A stretch of DNA of 39,660 bases from Bacteroidales bacterium (GTDB taxonomy: Bacteria; Bacteroidota; Bacteroidia; Bacteroidales; ML635J-15), in assembly GCA_016937855.1 (NCBI GenBank), contig JAFGVU010000161.1, positions 1 to 39,660 of the forward strand. The letters run 5' to 3'. Below are positions 18,844 through 29,488 of the stretch, piece by piece. Under the pieces are notes generated by a model, which saw only the letters and a program-made list of their open reading frames with translations, made no database searches and was not told the DNA's origin. The first letter of the stretch is position 1. Each line of letters starts with the position of its first letter. A program made the position numbers and the translations under genes.

Positions 18844-19836
18844 TTATTCCTTGTCCAACTTATATTTTGCCGTATCCATACCGAAATTTAGATTTTTAAT
18901 ATCTAAAAGATTTTCCAACTCGGTTAATGATTTTTTACCGAAGTTTCTAAATTTCAGCAAATCTGTTTTATTGAATTGTACTAAATCGCCCAAAGTTTCA
19001 ACCTCAGCCGCCTTTAGACAATTAAGCGCTCTCACAGAAAGGTCTAAATCTACTAATTTTGTTTTTAGTAGTTGACGCATTCTAAGAACTTCCTCGTCGA
19101 ATTCATCATTATCGTGCTTTTCGTCAGAATCGAGTGTAATTTTTTCGTCAGAAAACAACATAAAGTGATGAATAAGAATTTTTGCAGCTTCTTTCAGCGC
19201 TTCTTTAGGATGAATAGAACCATCAGTATCGATTTCAAAAATAAGTTTTTCGTAATCAGTTTTTTGCTCTACACGCATGTTTTCGATAAAATACTTAACA
19301 TTACGAATGGGCGTAAAAATAGATCCTATTGGAATAACACCAATAACCTCATCGATAGGTTTGTTTTCTTCGGGTGGCACATATCCACGTCCTTTGATAA
19401 CATTAAGTTCCATTCTGAGATTTACATCAGAGTTCATTCTGCAAATTAGTAAATCGGGGTTTAAAATTTTAAAACCGGATAGAAATTTTCCGATATCGCC
19501 GGCTCTAAATTCTTCTTGTCCAGAAATAGTTACAGTAACATTTTCCTGATTTACATCTTCGATTTGTTGTTTAAACCTGATCTGTTTTAACTGAAGAATG
19601 ATTTCTGTTACATCTTCCATAACTCCGGGGATAGTCGAGAACTCATGATCAACGCCATCTATTTTCACAGAAGCAATTGCAAATCCTTCGAGTGAAGACA
19701 GCAAAATTCTTCTCAATGCGTTACCAACAGTAATACCATATCCTGGTTCGAGCGGACGAAATTCAAATTTTCCATGAAAATCATCTGCTTCGAGCATTAT
19801 AACTTTATCAGGTTTTTGAAATGCTAAAATTGCCAT
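18844..19836 (-). CDS. rpoA: RNA polymerase alpha subunit
   Basis: Alpha assembles the polymerase core and contacts activators and UP elements. It has 330 residues, full length. The N-terminal domain has [20 protein letters not shown]. The C-terminal domain keeps [20 protein letters not shown] with the DNA-binding Arg, and [14 protein letters not shown]. It sits between rpsD and rplQ, the standard alpha-operon position. Confidence 0.99.
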   Translation of the reverse strand: MAILAFQKPDKVIMLEADDFHGKFEFRPLEPGYGITVGNALRRILLSSLEGFAIASVKIDGVDHEFSTIPGVMEDVTEIILQLKQIRFKQQIEDVNQENVTVTISGQEEFRAGDIGKFLSGFKILNPDLLICRMNSDVNLRMELNVIKGRGYVPPEENKPIDEVIGVIPIGSIFTPIRNVKYFIENMRVEQKTDYEKLIFEIDTDGSIHPKEALKEAAKILIHHFMLFSDEKITLDSDEKHDNDEFDEEVLRMRQLLKTKLVDLDLSVRALNCLKAAEVETLGDLVQFNKTDLLKFRNFGKKSLTELENLLDIKNLNFGMDTAKYKLDKE

Positions 19837-19847
19837 TTAATTATCTT

Positions 19848-20456
19848 TTATTTTGAATACAATTCAACTATTAACTGCTCTTTGATATTTTCCGGGATGT
19901 CCTCTCTTTCGGGAACTGACATGAATTTGCCGGTCATAGCTTCTTGATCCCACTCAATCCAAGGATATTTGCTATGATTAAACCCATTTAGAGAATTTGT
20001 AATCATCTCTAATGATTTTGATTTTTCACGAACAGCGATAACATCTCCGGGTTTAATACTTGCAGATGGGATATTGCATATCTCACCATTAACAAGAATG
20101 TGTCTGTGAGTTACCATTTGTCTAGCCGAAGCTCTCGAAGGAGCAACCCCAAGACGATATACTATATTGTCGAGTCTTGACTCTAACAACTGAAGTAAAA
20201 CAATACCTGTTACACCTTTAGCTCTTGTTGCTCTATCAAAAATATTTCTAAACTGTTTTTCAAGAATACCATATGTGTATTTTGCTTTTTGTTTTTCTTT
20301 AAGCTGAACACCATATTCGGAAGTTTTTCTTCTTTTCTTGTTTAAACCGTGAAACCCTGGAGGATAGTTCTTTTTATCTAACACTTTATCAGGTCCAAAA
20401 ATTGGTTCACCAAATTTTCTTGCAATTTTTGTTTGTGGTCCTCTATATCTTGCCAT
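19848..20456 (-). CDS. rpsD: Ribosomal protein uS4
   Basis: This is a primary 16S rRNA-binding protein of the small subunit, 202 residues. The S4 RNA-binding domain ([20 protein letters not shown], then HRHILVNG) is intact. The N-terminal part has no cysteines, so this is a zinc-free form. In many bacteria S4 represses the alpha operon. No obvious pseudoknot leader was identified here. Confidence 0.98.
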   Translation of the reverse strand: MARYRGPQTKIARKFGEPIFGPDKVLDKKNYPPGFHGLNKKRRKTSEYGVQLKEKQKAKYTYGILEKQFRNIFDRATRAKGVTGIVLLQLLESRLDNIVYRLGVAPSRASARQMVTHRHILVNGEICNIPSASIKPGDVIAVREKSKSLEMITNSLNGFNHSKYPWIEWDQEAMTGKFMSVPEREDIPENIKEQLIVELYSK

Positions 20457-20480
20457 TACATTAATCTTTAAAATTGGAAA

Positions 20481-20870
20481 TTAAACTCTTCTTCTCTTCG
20501 ATGGACGACATCCATTATGTGGTAATGGTGTAACGTCAATAATTTCGGTAACCTCAATTCCTAAATTGTGCAAAGTTCTGATAGCCGATTCTCTTCCGGC
20601 TCCAGGTCCTTTGACATAAGCTTTAACTTTACGTAAGCCTAAATCAAAAGCTATTTTACCACAATCTTCGGCAGCCATTTGCCCAGCATAAGGAGTATTT
20701 TTCTTACTACCTCTAAAACCGTTTTTGCCTGAAGAAGACCACGAAATAGCCTGCCCATCGTTGTTTGTTAAGGTAACGATGATGTTGTTAAACGAGGTAT
20801 GAATATGTGCCTGTCCTGTAGGCTCAATTTTTACAACACGTTTTTTTGTTACTTTTGCTTTCTTAGCCAT
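20481..20870 (-). CDS. rpsK: Ribosomal protein uS11
   Basis: This small-subunit platform protein has 129 residues. It shows [16 protein letters not shown], the [12 protein letters not shown] loop, [11 protein letters not shown], and the C-terminal [13 protein letters not shown]. It starts seven bases after rpsM ends and is followed by rpsD, as in other alpha operons. Confidence 0.98.
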   Translation of the reverse strand: MAKKAKVTKKRVVKIEPTGQAHIHTSFNNIIVTLTNNDGQAISWSSSGKNGFRGSKKNTPYAGQMAAEDCGKIAFDLGLRKVKAYVKGPGAGRESAIRTLHNLGIEVTEIIDVTPLPHNGCRPSKRRRV

Positions 20871-20877
20871 ATCTCAA

Positions 20878-21243
20878 TTATTTCTTTTTGTTGGCAATAG
20901 TTTTCTTTTTACCTCTACGAGTTCTTGCATTGTTTTTGGTTTTTTGACCTCTCAATGGAAGACCAATACGGTGTCGTATTCCACGATAACAACCGATGTC
21001 CTGTAAACGTTTAATGTTTAATTGAACTTCGGAGCGCAATTCACCTTCAAGACGAAATTGTCCAACTGCCTGACGAATCGCAGCAACTTGATCATCATTC
21101 CAGTCTTTTGCCTTGATGTTAATATCAACTCCGGCTTCTTGCAAAATCTTATTTGCTCTGCTACGACCAATTCCGTAGATGTAGGTAAGCGCAACCTCGC
21201 CACGCTTATTGTTCGGTATATCTACACCCGCTATTCTTGCCAT
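20878..21243 (-). CDS. rpsM: Ribosomal protein uS13
   Basis: This small-subunit head protein, at the subunit interface and P-site tRNA, has 121 residues. It has the N-terminal [14 protein letters not shown], the helix-hairpin-helix region ([15 protein letters not shown]), [17 protein letters not shown], and the basic [13 protein letters not shown] tail. It follows rpmJ after 33 bases, the largest gap in the operon. Confidence 0.98.
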   Translation of the reverse strand: MARIAGVDIPNNKRGEVALTYIYGIGRSRANKILQEAGVDINIKAKDWNDDQVAAIRQAVGQFRLEGELRSEVQLNIKRLQDIGCYRGIRHRIGLPLRGQKTKNNARTRRGKKKTIANKKK

Positions 21244-21277
21244 ATTCTTTAGTTATTTTTAATTATTAATACTATTT

Positions 21278-21394
21278 TTAACCCTGACGTTGTTTGAATT
21301 TCGGATTTTTTTTATTTATCACGTAAATTCTCCCTTTGCGTTTAACGATTATACATTCGTCACTTCTCTTTTTTACAGATGCTCTTACTTTCAT
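21278..21394 (-). CDS. rpmJ: Ribosomal protein bL36, zinc-free form
   Basis: This 38-residue protein begins [20 protein letters not shown] and ends [10 protein letters not shown]. It is the usual length. Of the four zinc ligands in the classic form (three Cys and one His) only one Cys remains, with Ser, Asn and Phe at the others, so it cannot bind zinc in the usual way. It lies between infA and rpsM, as expected. Confidence 0.95.
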   Translation of the reverse strand: MKVRASVKKRSDECIIVKRKGRIYVINKKNPKFKQRQG

Positions 21395-21409
21395 TATAAA
21401 AATCTTTAA

Positions 21410-21628
21410 TTATTTGTACCTGTATGTAATACGACCTTTTGACAAATCGTAAGGCGACATTTCAAGTTTTACTTTATCTCCAGGCAATATTCTGATATAA
21501 TGCATACGCATTTTACCCGAGATATGTGCAATAATAATATGCCCATTCTCAAGTTCAACACGAAACATTGCATTTGATAATGCCTCGATTATTGTTCCGT
21601 CTAGCTCTATAGAAGCCTGTTTTGCCAT
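21410..21628 (-). CDS. infA: Translation initiation factor IF-1
   Basis: IF-1 binds the ribosomal A site during initiation. It is a 72-residue OB-fold protein with the conserved pattern [39 protein letters not shown] and [15 protein letters not shown]. It lies between map and rpmJ, the usual spc-alpha junction. Confidence 0.98.
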   Translation of the reverse strand: MAKQASIELDGTIIEALSNAMFRVELENGHIIIAHISGKMRMHYIRILPGDKVKLEMSPYDLSKGRITYRYK

Positions 21629-21638
21629 AATTTGTTTA

Positions 21639-22418
21639 CTATTTCTTACTATTTAAAACTTCTTCAATTAAACTAAAATCAGATAAAATATCTGCCTCGC
21701 CTTTCGTGATAGCAATTGTGTGCTCAAAATGAGCAGATGGTTTGCCATCTCTTGTTTTGATTGTCCAATGATCTGCTTCCTGATAAATCTCTTTCCTTCC
21801 CATATTTATCATTGGTTCAATCGCGATTGTCATATTCTCACTCAATTTTACACCTTTACCTTTTTTACCATAATTTGGTACTTCGGGCGATTCATGTAAA
21901 TTACGACCAATGCCGTGTCCTACTAACTCCCTGACAACCGAATATCCATGTAACTCTGCATGCTTTTGAACTGCATATCCTATATCCCCAATTCTGTTCC
22001 CTGCTACTGCCTGCTCTATCCCTTTATATAAGCTTTCTTTCGTACACACCAACAAAGCTTTTACTTCGGGACTTACCTCTCCTACTTCAAAAGTAAAACA
22101 CGAATCGCCATGGTATCCGTTAACAACTGCTCCGCAATCAATCGAAACAATATCTCCGGATTTTAACTGATTACCCTTTGGTATTCCATGAACTACAACA
22201 TCGTTTATCGAAACACATAATGTATTTGGAAAACCATTATAGTTAAGAAATCCAGGTATGCCTCCATTATCTCTAATGAATTGCTCAGCTAATTTGTCGA
22301 GTTTTAGAGTTGATACGCCTTCAACAATCTCAGCCGCTAGCATTGCATGTGTTCTCGACACTAGCAAATTACTTTGGCGCATTAATTCAATCTCTTCTTT
22401 CGACTTGATAAAAATCAT
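21639..22418 (-). CDS. map: Methionine aminopeptidase, type I
   Basis: This metalloenzyme removes the initiator methionine from nascent proteins. It has 259 residues from the ATG at 22418; an in-frame TTG one codon upstream is less likely. The metal ligands are visible in order: two Asp ([16 protein letters not shown]), His ([11 protein letters not shown]), Glu ([10 protein letters not shown]) and Glu (HFEHTIAIT). It starts 12 bases after secY. No adk gene lies between them, unlike in Bacillus. Confidence 0.98.
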   Translation of the reverse strand: MIFIKSKEEIELMRQSNLLVSRTHAMLAAEIVEGVSTLKLDKLAEQFIRDNGGIPGFLNYNGFPNTLCVSINDVVVHGIPKGNQLKSGDIVSIDCGAVVNGYHGDSCFTFEVGEVSPEVKALLVCTKESLYKGIEQAVAGNRIGDIGYAVQKHAELHGYSVVRELVGHGIGRNLHESPEVPNYGKKGKGVKLSENMTIAIEPMINMGRKEIYQEADHWTIKTRDGKPSAHFEHTIAITKGEADILSDFSLIEEVLNSKK

Positions 22419-22430
22419 CAAAGAACTTTT

Positions 22431-23765
22431 TTATATTGCAGAGGCCGAACCTCTACCTTTAATTCTACCACTTTTTGTCAATCCATCATAATGACGCATC
22501 AACAAGTGGCTTTCTATTTGTTGTAATGTATCTAAAACTACCCCAACAAGGATAAGCAAAGATGTTCCTCCAAAGAACTGTGCAAACTGTCCATTAACAC
22601 CTGCAAGCATAACTAATGCGGGTAGAATAGCAATAAAAGCTAAAAATATTGAACCCGGAAGTGTTATTCTTGACATAATATTATCAAGAAACTCGACAGT
22701 TCTTTTACCGGGTTTTATTCCCGGGATAAAACCACCATTTTTCTTCATATCGTCGGCCATCTGACCAGGATTGATTGTAACAGCAGTATAAAAATAGGTA
22801 AATACAATTATTAGTATTGCAAAAGTTAAGTTATACCAAAAACCAGTATAGTTAGCAAATGCCGCAGCAAACGCCCCCATACTTTCTCCACCAAAACCGG
22901 CTAACATCATTGGTACAAACATCAATGCTTGTGCAAATATAATAGGCATAACACCAGCCGCATTTACTTTTAATGGAATATACTGTCTAACTCCACCGTA
23001 TTGTTTGTTACCAACCACCCTTTTAGCATACTGTACAGGAATTCTCCTAACAGCCTGAACAAGAGCAATCGAAACCATAAATATTACGAACAGAGCAACA
23101 ATCTCTAAAAGTAACAATATTAAACCACCACCAATCTCTTCAAACCTTGTGATTGCTTCTCCAAGAAAAGCGTAAGGCAGTCTGGCAATAATACCAATCA
23201 TTATTATTAAAGAAATTCCATTTCCAATACCTCTGTCGGTGATTTTTTCGCCTAACCACATAACGAACATTGTTCCTGCGGTAAGAATTAGTACAGATGA
23301 TAATGTAAAAAATGTTCCAGATAAAACAAATGCTTGAGGCATCAACTGTGCATGCAAATTAGCAACATAAGTTGGAGCTTGCAAAAGCAAAATAGCAACA
23401 GTTAAATATCTTGTGATTTGATTTATTTTCTTACGACCACTTTCGCCCTCGCGTTGCAATCTTTGGAAATAAGGGACAGCAATACCTAACAACTGCACAA
23501 CAATACTAGCAGAAATATAAGGCATAATACCTAATGCAAAAATAGACGCATTAGAGAAAGCACCCCCTGAGAACATATCAAGCAAACTAAGTACTCCAGT
23601 TGCAGTTTGATTTTGCAAACCCGCTAATTGGTTTGGATCGATTCCGGGCAAAACAATATGAGCACCTAATCTGTAAATGAGGATATAGCCCAAAGTAAGA
23701 AGAATTCTGTGTCTTAGATCTTCTATCTTATAAATGTTCTTTAAGGTTTCTATAAATCTTTTCAT
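22431..23765 (-). CDS. secY: Preprotein translocase subunit SecY
   Basis: SecY is the membrane channel of the general secretion pathway. It has 444 residues with ten predicted membrane segments. It has the N-terminal EDLRHRILLTLGYILIYRLG, GIMPYISASIVVQLL in the second segment region, QREGESGRKKINQITRYLT, and the RRIPVQYAKRVVG cytoplasmic loop that contacts SecA and the ribosome. It starts three bases after rplO ends. Confidence 0.99.
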   Translation of the reverse strand: MKRFIETLKNIYKIEDLRHRILLTLGYILIYRLGAHIVLPGIDPNQLAGLQNQTATGVLSLLDMFSGGAFSNASIFALGIMPYISASIVVQLLGIAVPYFQRLQREGESGRKKINQITRYLTVAILLLQAPTYVANLHAQLMPQAFVLSGTFFTLSSVLILTAGTMFVMWLGEKITDRGIGNGISLIIMIGIIARLPYAFLGEAITRFEEIGGGLILLLLEIVALFVIFMVSIALVQAVRRIPVQYAKRVVGNKQYGGVRQYIPLKVNAAGVMPIIFAQALMFVPMMLAGFGGESMGAFAAAFANYTGFWYNLTFAILIIVFTYFYTAVTINPGQMADDMKKNGGFIPGIKPGKRTVEFLDNIMSRITLPGSIFLAFIAILPALVMLAGVNGQFAQFFGGTSLLILVGVVLDTLQQIESHLLMRHYDGLTKSGRIKGRGSASAI

Positions 23766-23768
23766 TTA

Positions 23769-24215
23769 TTAAATTTTTTCGACGTTTCCACCTGCAGCTT
23801 CAATTTTCTCGATTGCTGATTTTGAAAATGCGTGAGCTTTAACACTAAGCTTAGCAGTTAATTCACCATTTCCTAAAATTTTAATAAGACCTCTTTTCGA
23901 CATTAACCCGTTAGCGATTAAAACTTCGGTATCAATAATGTCGATTTTTTTATTTTCAGCAAGGATTTGTAGTGTGGCTACATTTATTCCTTTATACTCT
24001 ACTCGGTTTCTGTTTTTAAATCCGAATTTTGGAGAGGTTCTTTGCAAAGGCATTTGTCCACCTTCGAATCCGATTTTTTGTTTGTAACCAGATCTGGATT
24101 TTGCACCTTTATGCCCTCTGGTAGAAGTACCACCACGACCAGAACCTTGTCCTCGACCAATTCTCTTTCTATTTTTAACAGACCCTTCTGCCGGTTTTAA
24201 GCAACTTAAATCCAT
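23769..24215 (-). CDS. rplO: Ribosomal protein uL15
   Basis: This large-subunit protein has 148 residues. Its glycine- and arginine-rich N-terminal part (KRIGRGQGSGRGGTSTRGHK) threads into 23S rRNA, followed by GFEGGQMPLQRTSPKFGF. It lies between rpmD (20-base gap) and secY. Confidence 0.98.
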   Translation of the reverse strand: MDLSCLKPAEGSVKNRKRIGRGQGSGRGGTSTRGHKGAKSRSGYKQKIGFEGGQMPLQRTSPKFGFKNRNRVEYKGINVATLQILAENKKIDIIDTEVLIANGLMSKRGLIKILGNGELTAKLSVKAHAFSKSAIEKIEAAGGNVEKI

Positions 24216-24236
24216 AATAACTTATTGTTTAAAATT

Positions 24237-24416
24237 TTAAATATCTTCTGTTTTAACCAAATGGTTTACTTTACGCACCATTCCTAATACCTGAGGAGTA
24301 GCCTCTAGTTCTACCGGATTGTGTAACTTTTTCAATCCAAGAGCTTCTAAAGTTCTTTTTTGGCGCTCAGTACTGCCAATTTTACTCTTAACTTGCGTTA
24401 TTTTAATTTTTGCCAT
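24237..24416 (-). CDS. rpmD: Ribosomal protein uL30
   Basis: This 59-residue large-subunit protein reads MAKIKITQVKSKIG at the start, then RTLEALGLKKLHNPVELEAT and QVLGMVRKVNHLV, the typical L30 pattern. It starts 11 bases after the rpsE stop... on the transcript it follows rpsE and precedes rplO. Confidence 0.97.
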   Translation of the reverse strand: MAKIKITQVKSKIGSTERQKRTLEALGLKKLHNPVELEATPQVLGMVRKVNHLVKTEDI

Positions 24417-24427
24417 AACAAAACTTT

Positions 24428-24943
24428 TTAACCGTTAAATACTTTATCAAGATTTACTTGTCTTTGATAAGCCACATCATTTGCATCTCTCAACTCGGTA
24501 AGTGCCTTAACGGTTGCTTTAACTAAGTTATGAGGATTTGATGATCCTTTTGATTTAGCTAAAACATCGGTAATTCCGACACTTTCGAGAACAGCACGCA
24601 TCGCACCTCCGGCTTTTACACCAGTACCAGAAGCAGCAGGTTTTAACCAAACTCTAGCTCCACCGTATTTTGCACTTTGCTCGTGAGGAATAGTTCCTTT
24701 AAATACCGGAACTTTTATCAAATTTTTCTTAGCATCTTCGACACCTTTACCAATAGCAGTTGTAACCTCACCTGCTTTACCCAGACCGTATCCTACGACA
24801 CCGTGTTCGTCACCGACAACAACAATTGCTGAAAATGTAAACGTACGTCCACCTTTTGTAACTTTAGTTACTCTTTGTATTCCTACAAGTCTGTCTATTA
24901 ATTCCAGATCACTGGTTCTTATTCTTCTGATGTTATTTGACAT
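24428..24943 (-). CDS. rpsE: Ribosomal protein uS5
   Basis: This small-subunit protein of 171 residues is involved in decoding accuracy. It has the RNA-binding N-terminal region ([20 protein letters not shown]), [17 protein letters not shown], and [19 protein letters not shown]. It starts six bases after rplR ends. Confidence 0.98.
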   Translation of the reverse strand: MSNNIRRIRTSDLELIDRLVGIQRVTKVTKGGRTFTFSAIVVVGDEHGVVGYGLGKAGEVTTAIGKGVEDAKKNLIKVPVFKGTIPHEQSAKYGGARVWLKPAASGTGVKAGGAMRAVLESVGITDVLAKSKGSSNPHNLVKATVKALTELRDANDVAYQRQVNLDKVFNG

Positions 24944-24949
24944 ATCTTA

Positions 24950-25306
24950 TTATAGTTTAAGTCCGCCTTCTCTAGCACCATCAGCTAAAGCTTTTACTTT
25001 ACCGTGGTATAGATAACCGTTTCTATCAAAAATTACTTCATTTATCCCTGCGTCTAATGCGACTTTTGCAATCATTTTACCAACCATTGCAGCTTTTTCA
25101 GATTTTGTTGCTTTTGCACCCTCAATATCTTTATGTTTTGAGGTTGCCGAAACAAGCGTTTTTGCCTGAACATCATCTATAATCTGCACACTGATTTGTT
25201 TGTTGCTACGATATACAGACATCCTGGGTTTTTCAGCAGTTCCGAACGCATTTTTACGGATTCTGCGTTTTATCTTTTGTCTTCTTTCAATTTTAGATAA
25301 AGCCAT
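24950..25306 (-). CDS. rplR: Ribosomal protein uL18
   Basis: This 5S rRNA-binding protein has 118 residues. Visible are [31 protein letters not shown], and the C-terminal [20 protein letters not shown]. It lies between rplF and rpsE in the standard spc order. Confidence 0.98.
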   Translation of the reverse strand: MALSKIERRQKIKRRIRKNAFGTAEKPRMSVYRSNKQISVQIIDDVQAKTLVSATSKHKDIEGAKATKSEKAAMVGKMIAKVALDAGINEVIFDRNGYLYHGKVKALADGAREGGLKL

Positions 25307-25324
25307 TTCTCAGATTTTTACTAA

Positions 25325-25879
25325 TTAAACTTTAGCTGATTTACCAGCTTTTCTACGTAATTCCTCACCAACAAATTTAATACCTTTACCTTTATAAGGC
25401 TCTGGTGGACGGAAAGAGCGAATTTTTGCCGCCACATGTCCTAATAATTGTTTGTCGATACTTTTGAGTACTATAGTAGAGTTACCACGTTTTTCACTTT
25501 TAACTTCAACATTGATTTCTGGAGGAAGTTCGAATAAAATATTGTGCGAATATCCTAAGGCCAAATCTAACATTTGTCCGGTACATTCTGCTTTATATCC
25601 AACACCTACAAGTTCTTGCTGTTTTTCAAAACCTTCAGAAACACCAATAACCATGTTTGAAATAAGTGATCTATACAATCCGTGTTTTGACCTAGGTTCT
25701 TTTTCATCAGATACTCTGCTTACAATAATCTCAGTTTCTTTAACTTCGATCGAAATAGAAGAATCTACTTGTTGAGATAACTCACCAAGAGGTCCTTTTA
25801 CTGTAACCAAATTATCTGCATTTACATTAACTGTAACTTTTTCAGGTAATTGCACGGGTAATTTACCAATTCGAGACAT
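25325..25879 (-). CDS. rplF: Ribosomal protein uL6
   Basis: This large-subunit protein lies close to the factor-binding site. It has 184 residues in two related domains. It starts SRIGKLPVQLPEKV, and the C-terminal signature is RSFRPPEPYKGKGIKFVGE. It follows rpsH by 11 bases. Confidence 0.98.
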   Translation of the reverse strand: MSRIGKLPVQLPEKVTVNVNADNLVTVKGPLGELSQQVDSSISIEVKETEIIVSRVSDEKEPRSKHGLYRSLISNMVIGVSEGFEKQQELVGVGYKAECTGQMLDLALGYSHNILFELPPEINVEVKSEKRGNSTIVLKSIDKQLLGHVAAKIRSFRPPEPYKGKGIKFVGEELRRKAGKSAKV

Positions 25880-25890
25880 TCTTTAATAGT

Positions 25891-26286
25891 TTAATAGATG
25901 TAACATAAAACTTCACCGCCAACTTTCTCTCTACGAGCTTCTTTGTCGGTCATAACCCCTTTATTTGTTGATAAAATAGCAACACCTAATCCGTTGAGTA
26001 CTCTTGGGATGTTGTCGGTATTTGCATATTTTCTCAAACCGGGTTTACTAATTCTCTCTAAATTCTTAATAGCAGATACCTTTGTTACAGGATGATATTT
26101 AAGTGCAATCTTAATATTTCCCTGATAACCGATATCCTCGAATTTATAATTCAAAATGTAACCTTTTTCGAAAAGGACTTTTGTCATTTCGCGTTTCAGG
26201 TTAGAACCAGGAATTTCGACAATCTTATGTCCTGCCATGATGGCATTTCTAATTCTGGTCAAATAATCTGCAATAGGATCAGTCAT
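25891..26286 (-). CDS. rpsH: Ribosomal protein uS8
   Basis: This 131-residue small-subunit protein binds the central domain of 16S rRNA. It begins MTDPIADYLTRIRNAIMAGH and ends with NKGVMTDKEARREKVGGEVL. In other bacteria it is the repressor of the spc operon. No copy of its rRNA-like site was identified near rplE here. Confidence 0.98.
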   Translation of the reverse strand: MTDPIADYLTRIRNAIMAGHKIVEIPGSNLKREMTKVLFEKGYILNYKFEDIGYQGNIKIALKYHPVTKVSAIKNLERISKPGLRKYANTDNIPRVLNGLGVAILSTNKGVMTDKEARREKVGGEVLCYIY

Positions 26287-26307
26287 TATTCAATTAATTT
26301 AAAATTA

Positions 26308-26577
26308 TTACCAACTTGCTTTTTTAACACCGGGAATAAGCCCATTTGATGCCATTTCGCGAAAAGCGATACGACTAATACCAAATTGTCTCATATAACC
26401 TTTAGGCCTTCCAGACTGACTACATCGATTGTGCAATCTAACACTAGAAGAGTTTTTAGGCAATTTGTGTAAGGCTTCGTAATTCCCTTCTTCTTTGAGT
26501 TTTTCTCTTTTTGCCGCGTATTTTTCAACTAATTTAGCTCTTTTAACCTCGCGGGCTTTCATTGATTCTTTAGCCAT
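26308..26577 (-). CDS. rpsN: Ribosomal protein uS14, zinc-free long form
   Basis: This small-subunit head protein has 89 residues, the longer form that lacks the two Cys pairs of the short zinc form; only one Cys (HNRCSQSG) remains. [20 protein letters not shown] is the conserved C-terminal part. It starts one base after rplE ends. Confidence 0.97.
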   Translation of the reverse strand: MAKESMKAREVKRAKLVEKYAAKREKLKEEGNYEALHKLPKNSSSVRLHNRCSQSGRPKGYMRQFGISRIAFREMASNGLIPGVKKASW

Positions 26578-26578
26578 A

Positions 26579-27139
26579 TTAACTCTTTTTTAAATTTTTA
26601 AACGGAATTCCAAAATGCTTTAATAAAGCATATCCTTCTTCGTCGGTTTTGGCAGAAGTAACAAAAGTAATATCCATACCAAGAATACGATTTATTTTAT
26701 CGATATCTATCTCAGGAAAAATAATTTGTTCACTAATACCTAAAGTATAATTGCCTTTACCATCAAATTTGTAGTTAACTCCGCGAAAATCTCTGATACG
26801 AGGTAAAGCTACAGCAATAAGTCTTTCAAGAAATTCGTACATTTTCTCTCTTCTTAAAGTTACTCTAACACCAATAGGCATTTTTTTACGCAACTTAAAG
26901 TTAGAAATGTCTTTTTTCGACAATGTTGCAACTGCTTTTTGACCACTAATAGTAGTTAACTCATCAATAGCAATATCAATAAGTTTTTTATCAGCAATAG
27001 CTTGGCCAAGACCTTGATTAATTACAATTTTTTCTAATTTAGGTACCTGCATAACACTAGAATACCCAAACTCTTTCATCAGAGTAGGAATCATTTGTTC
27101 CTGATACTGTGTCTTTAATGTTGGAATATATTTTTCCAT
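26579..27139 (-). CDS. rplE: Ribosomal protein uL5
   Basis: This 5S rRNA-binding protein has 186 residues. It has [29 protein letters not shown] and a typical tail with [14 protein letters not shown]. Its ATG shares one base with the stop of rplX, which implies translational coupling. Confidence 0.98.
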   Translation of the reverse strand: MEKYIPTLKTQYQEQMIPTLMKEFGYSSVMQVPKLEKIVINQGLGQAIADKKLIDIAIDELTTISGQKAVATLSKKDISNFKLRKKMPIGVRVTLRREKMYEFLERLIAVALPRIRDFRGVNYKFDGKGNYTLGISEQIIFPEIDIDKINRILGMDITFVTSAKTDEEGYALLKHFGIPFKNLKKS

Positions 27140-27462
27140 TACTTAATCTCCTCCCCAGATTTTTTAGAATAACGAACTAATTTGCCGTCACTGTTTTTCT
27201 TACGACCAATACGAGTTGGTTTTCCAGTTTTAGGATCAACCACCATTAAATTGGAAATATGAACAGCCGCTTCTTTTTTAAGAATCCCGCCTTGAGGATT
27301 TTCGGCATTTGGTTTTTGATGTTTAGAAATAATATTCACACCTTCGACAATTGCTCTGTCTTTTTTGCGAAGCACCTCTAACACGCGTCCTTGTTTACCT
27401 TTTGATTCACCGGCATTTACAAACACCGTGTCACCTTTTTTGATATGAAATTTCTTAGTCAT
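27139..27462 (-). CDS. rplX: Ribosomal protein uL24
   Basis: This assembly-initiator protein of the large subunit has 107 residues. The KOW motif is visible near the start ([20 protein letters not shown]), then [13 protein letters not shown] and the ISNLMVVDP strand. It overlaps rplE by one base. Confidence 0.98.
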   Translation of the reverse strand: MTKKFHIKKGDTVFVNAGESKGKQGRVLEVLRKKDRAIVEGVNIISKHQKPNAENPQGGILKKEAAVHISNLMVVDPKTGKPTRIGRKKNSDGKLVRYSKKSGEEIK

Positions 27463-27474
27463 GACAAATAATTT

Positions 27475-27843
27475 TTATAACACTTCTGGTGCCAATGATA
27501 CAATCTTCATATATTGCTTTTCTCTCAACTCTCTGGCAACCGGACCAAAGATACGAGTTCCACGAAGTTCTCCTGCTGCGTTTAACAAAACACACGCATT
27601 ATCATCAAATCTAATATACGATCCGTCTTGACGTCTGACTTCTTTTTTAACTCTAACAACAACGGCTTTAGCAACACTTCCTTTTTTAATATCGCCACCC
27701 GGGAGAGCACTTTTAACAGCAACAACGATTTGATCACCAATAGATGCATATCTTCTGCCTGTACCTCCTAGAACACGAATACAAAGAACTTCTTTTGCTC
27801 CGCTATTATCTGCAACGCTCAATCTGCTTTCTTGTTGTATCAT
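27475..27843 (-). CDS. rplN: Ribosomal protein uL14
   Basis: This large-subunit protein at the subunit interface has 122 residues. [19 protein letters not shown], the [14 protein letters not shown] strand, and [13 protein letters not shown] are characteristic. It starts two bases after rpsQ ends. Confidence 0.98.
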   Translation of the reverse strand: MIQQESRLSVADNSGAKEVLCIRVLGGTGRRYASIGDQIVVAVKSALPGGDIKKGSVAKAVVVRVKKEVRRQDGSYIRFDDNACVLLNAAGELRGTRIFGPVARELREKQYMKIVSLAPEVL

Positions 27844-27845
27844 GA

Positions 27846-28103
27846 CTATTTAACTTTTTCAATTATGTTTACTAATCTCCAATTTTTGTTTTTACTCAAC
27901 GGACGAGTTTCCATAATTTGAACTAAATCACCAATATCGCAGGTGTTTTGTTCGTCGTGAGCAACAAATTTTTTGGTTTTATTTACGAATTTTCCGTATT
28001 TAGGATGCTTTTCTTTTCGCTTAACAGCAACGACGATAGACTTGTCCATTTTATTGCTGACAACAATCCCAATACGTTCTTTTCTTAAGTTTCTATTTTC
28101 CAT
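27846..28103 (-). CDS. rpsQ: Ribosomal protein uS17
   Basis: This primary 16S-binding protein has 85 residues. It has the OB-fold pattern [38 protein letters not shown], and [19 protein letters not shown]. It lies between rpmC (six-base gap) and rplN. Confidence 0.97.
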   Translation of the reverse strand: MENRNLRKERIGIVVSNKMDKSIVVAVKRKEKHPKYGKFVNKTKKFVAHDEQNTCDIGDLVQIMETRPLSKNKNWRLVNIIEKVK

Positions 28104-28109
28104 AATCGG

Positions 28110-28310
28110 CTATTTTTTCTCTGTTAATTCTCTCTTACGAAGCTCAGTTTTAAGCCTAGCAATTAATCTTCTCACTTCTTTCAATCGTTGTGGATTCTCC
28201 AATGGCGAAACAGCGTGATTCATTCTTAATTTATTAAGATTGACTTTTTCGGTTTCGATTCTCTCAACGACCTCTTTTGTGGTTAACCCTGTAATTTCTA
28301 TATTCTTCAT
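28110..28310 (-). CDS. rpmC: Ribosomal protein uL29
   Basis: This 66-residue two-helix protein lies near the tunnel exit, where trigger factor and SRP dock. It shows LTTKEVVERIETEKVNLNKL and the NPQRLKEVRRLIARLKTELR helix. It follows rplP by 11 bases. Confidence 0.97.
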   Translation of the reverse strand: MKNIEITGLTTKEVVERIETEKVNLNKLRMNHAVSPLENPQRLKEVRRLIARLKTELRKRELTEKK

Positions 28311-28321
28311 GAACTTAAATA

Positions 28322-28747
28322 TTATTCATTAAAATCATAATCGTGACGCACGATAAATTTAGTTTTTATCGGTAGCTTTTGAGCAGCAAGTCTCAAAGCT
28401 TCTTTTGCTAAATCAAAAGGAATCCCTTCTGCTTCGAACAAAATTCTACCCGGTGTAACTCTTGCAACAAAACCTTCTGGTGCCCCCTTACCTTTACCCA
28501 TACGAACCTCTGCAGGTTTTTTAGTTATCGGCTTATCGGGAAAAATTCTAATCCAGATTTGTCCTTGACGTTGCATTTTTCTGGTAACAGCGATACGAGC
28601 TGCTTCTATTTGTCTTCCTGTTATCCATGATGACTCAAGGGCTTTAATTCCAAATGAACCAAATGCTATCGTATTTCCACGATTGGCATTGCCTTTCATT
28701 TTGCCTTTTTGTTGTCTTCTGAATTTAGTTTTCTTTGGCTGTAACAT
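28322..28747 (-). CDS. rplP: Ribosomal protein uL16
   Basis: This large-subunit protein lies near the A-site tRNA elbow and has 141 residues. [26 protein letters not shown]-like [20 protein letters not shown], and [20 protein letters not shown] are conserved. It starts 20 bases after rpsC. Confidence 0.98.
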   Translation of the reverse strand: MLQPKKTKFRRQQKGKMKGNANRGNTIAFGSFGIKALESSWITGRQIEAARIAVTRKMQRQGQIWIRIFPDKPITKKPAEVRMGKGKGAPEGFVARVTPGRILFEAEGIPFDLAKEALRLAAQKLPIKTKFIVRHDYDFNE

Positions 28748-28767
28748 AGCTCTAATTTTTCAGATTT

Positions 28768-29484
28768 TTACTTCCTTCTTTTTCTATTACCGGCATTTTG
28801 TTGATTTGTTGCACCTCTACCTTGAACTTTTTTGCCAAGGTTTGGAGACAAATCTCTTTTGCCATAAACTTCACCTCTGCATATCCAAACTTTAACACCA
28901 ATTAATCCGGTTTTAGTTAAAGCTTCGACTAATGCATAATCGATGTCAGCTCTAAGTGTATGTAGCGGAGTTCTTCCCTCTTTGTACATTTCACTACGAG
29001 CCATTTCGGCACCGTTTAAACGACCAGATACCTGGATTTTTATTCCTTCGGCACCCATACGCATAGTTGATGCGACCGCCATTTTTACAGCTCTACGATA
29101 TGCTATCTTACCTTCGATTTGACGAGCAACATTGCTTGCTACTAATACAGCTTCGAGTTCCGGTCTCTTGATTTCAAAAATATTTATCTGAACATCTTTG
29201 TTTGTGATCTTTTTTAACTCTTCGCGAAGTTTATCAACTTCATCACCACCTTTACCAATAACAAAACCCGGACGAGCTGTATTAACAGTAATGGTAATCA
29301 TTTTTAAAGATCTTTCGATAATTATTTTCGAAACGCTTGCTTTATCTAATCTAGCACTAAGATATCTACGTATGCTTGCGTCTTCAGCTAACTTATCAGC
29401 ATATTTATTCCCGCCATACCAGTTAGAGTCCCATCCTTTGATAATGCCTAATCTGTTGCTTATTGGATTACACTTTTGTCCCAT
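28768..29484 (-). CDS. rpsC: Ribosomal protein uS3
   Basis: This protein lies at the mRNA entry tunnel and has 238 residues. It has [19 protein letters not shown], the KH domain GxxG loop in [12 protein letters not shown], and [20 protein letters not shown], and ends with a basic NRKRRK tail. It starts four bases after rplV ends. Confidence 0.98.
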   Translation of the reverse strand: MGQKCNPISNRLGIIKGWDSNWYGGNKYADKLAEDASIRRYLSARLDKASVSKIIIERSLKMITITVNTARPGFVIGKGGDEVDKLREELKKITNKDVQINIFEIKRPELEAVLVASNVARQIEGKIAYRRAVKMAVASTMRMGAEGIKIQVSGRLNGAEMARSEMYKEGRTPLHTLRADIDYALVEALTKTGLIGVKVWICRGEVYGKRDLSPNLGKKVQGRGATNQQNAGNRKRRK

Positions 29485-29488
29485 GAAA

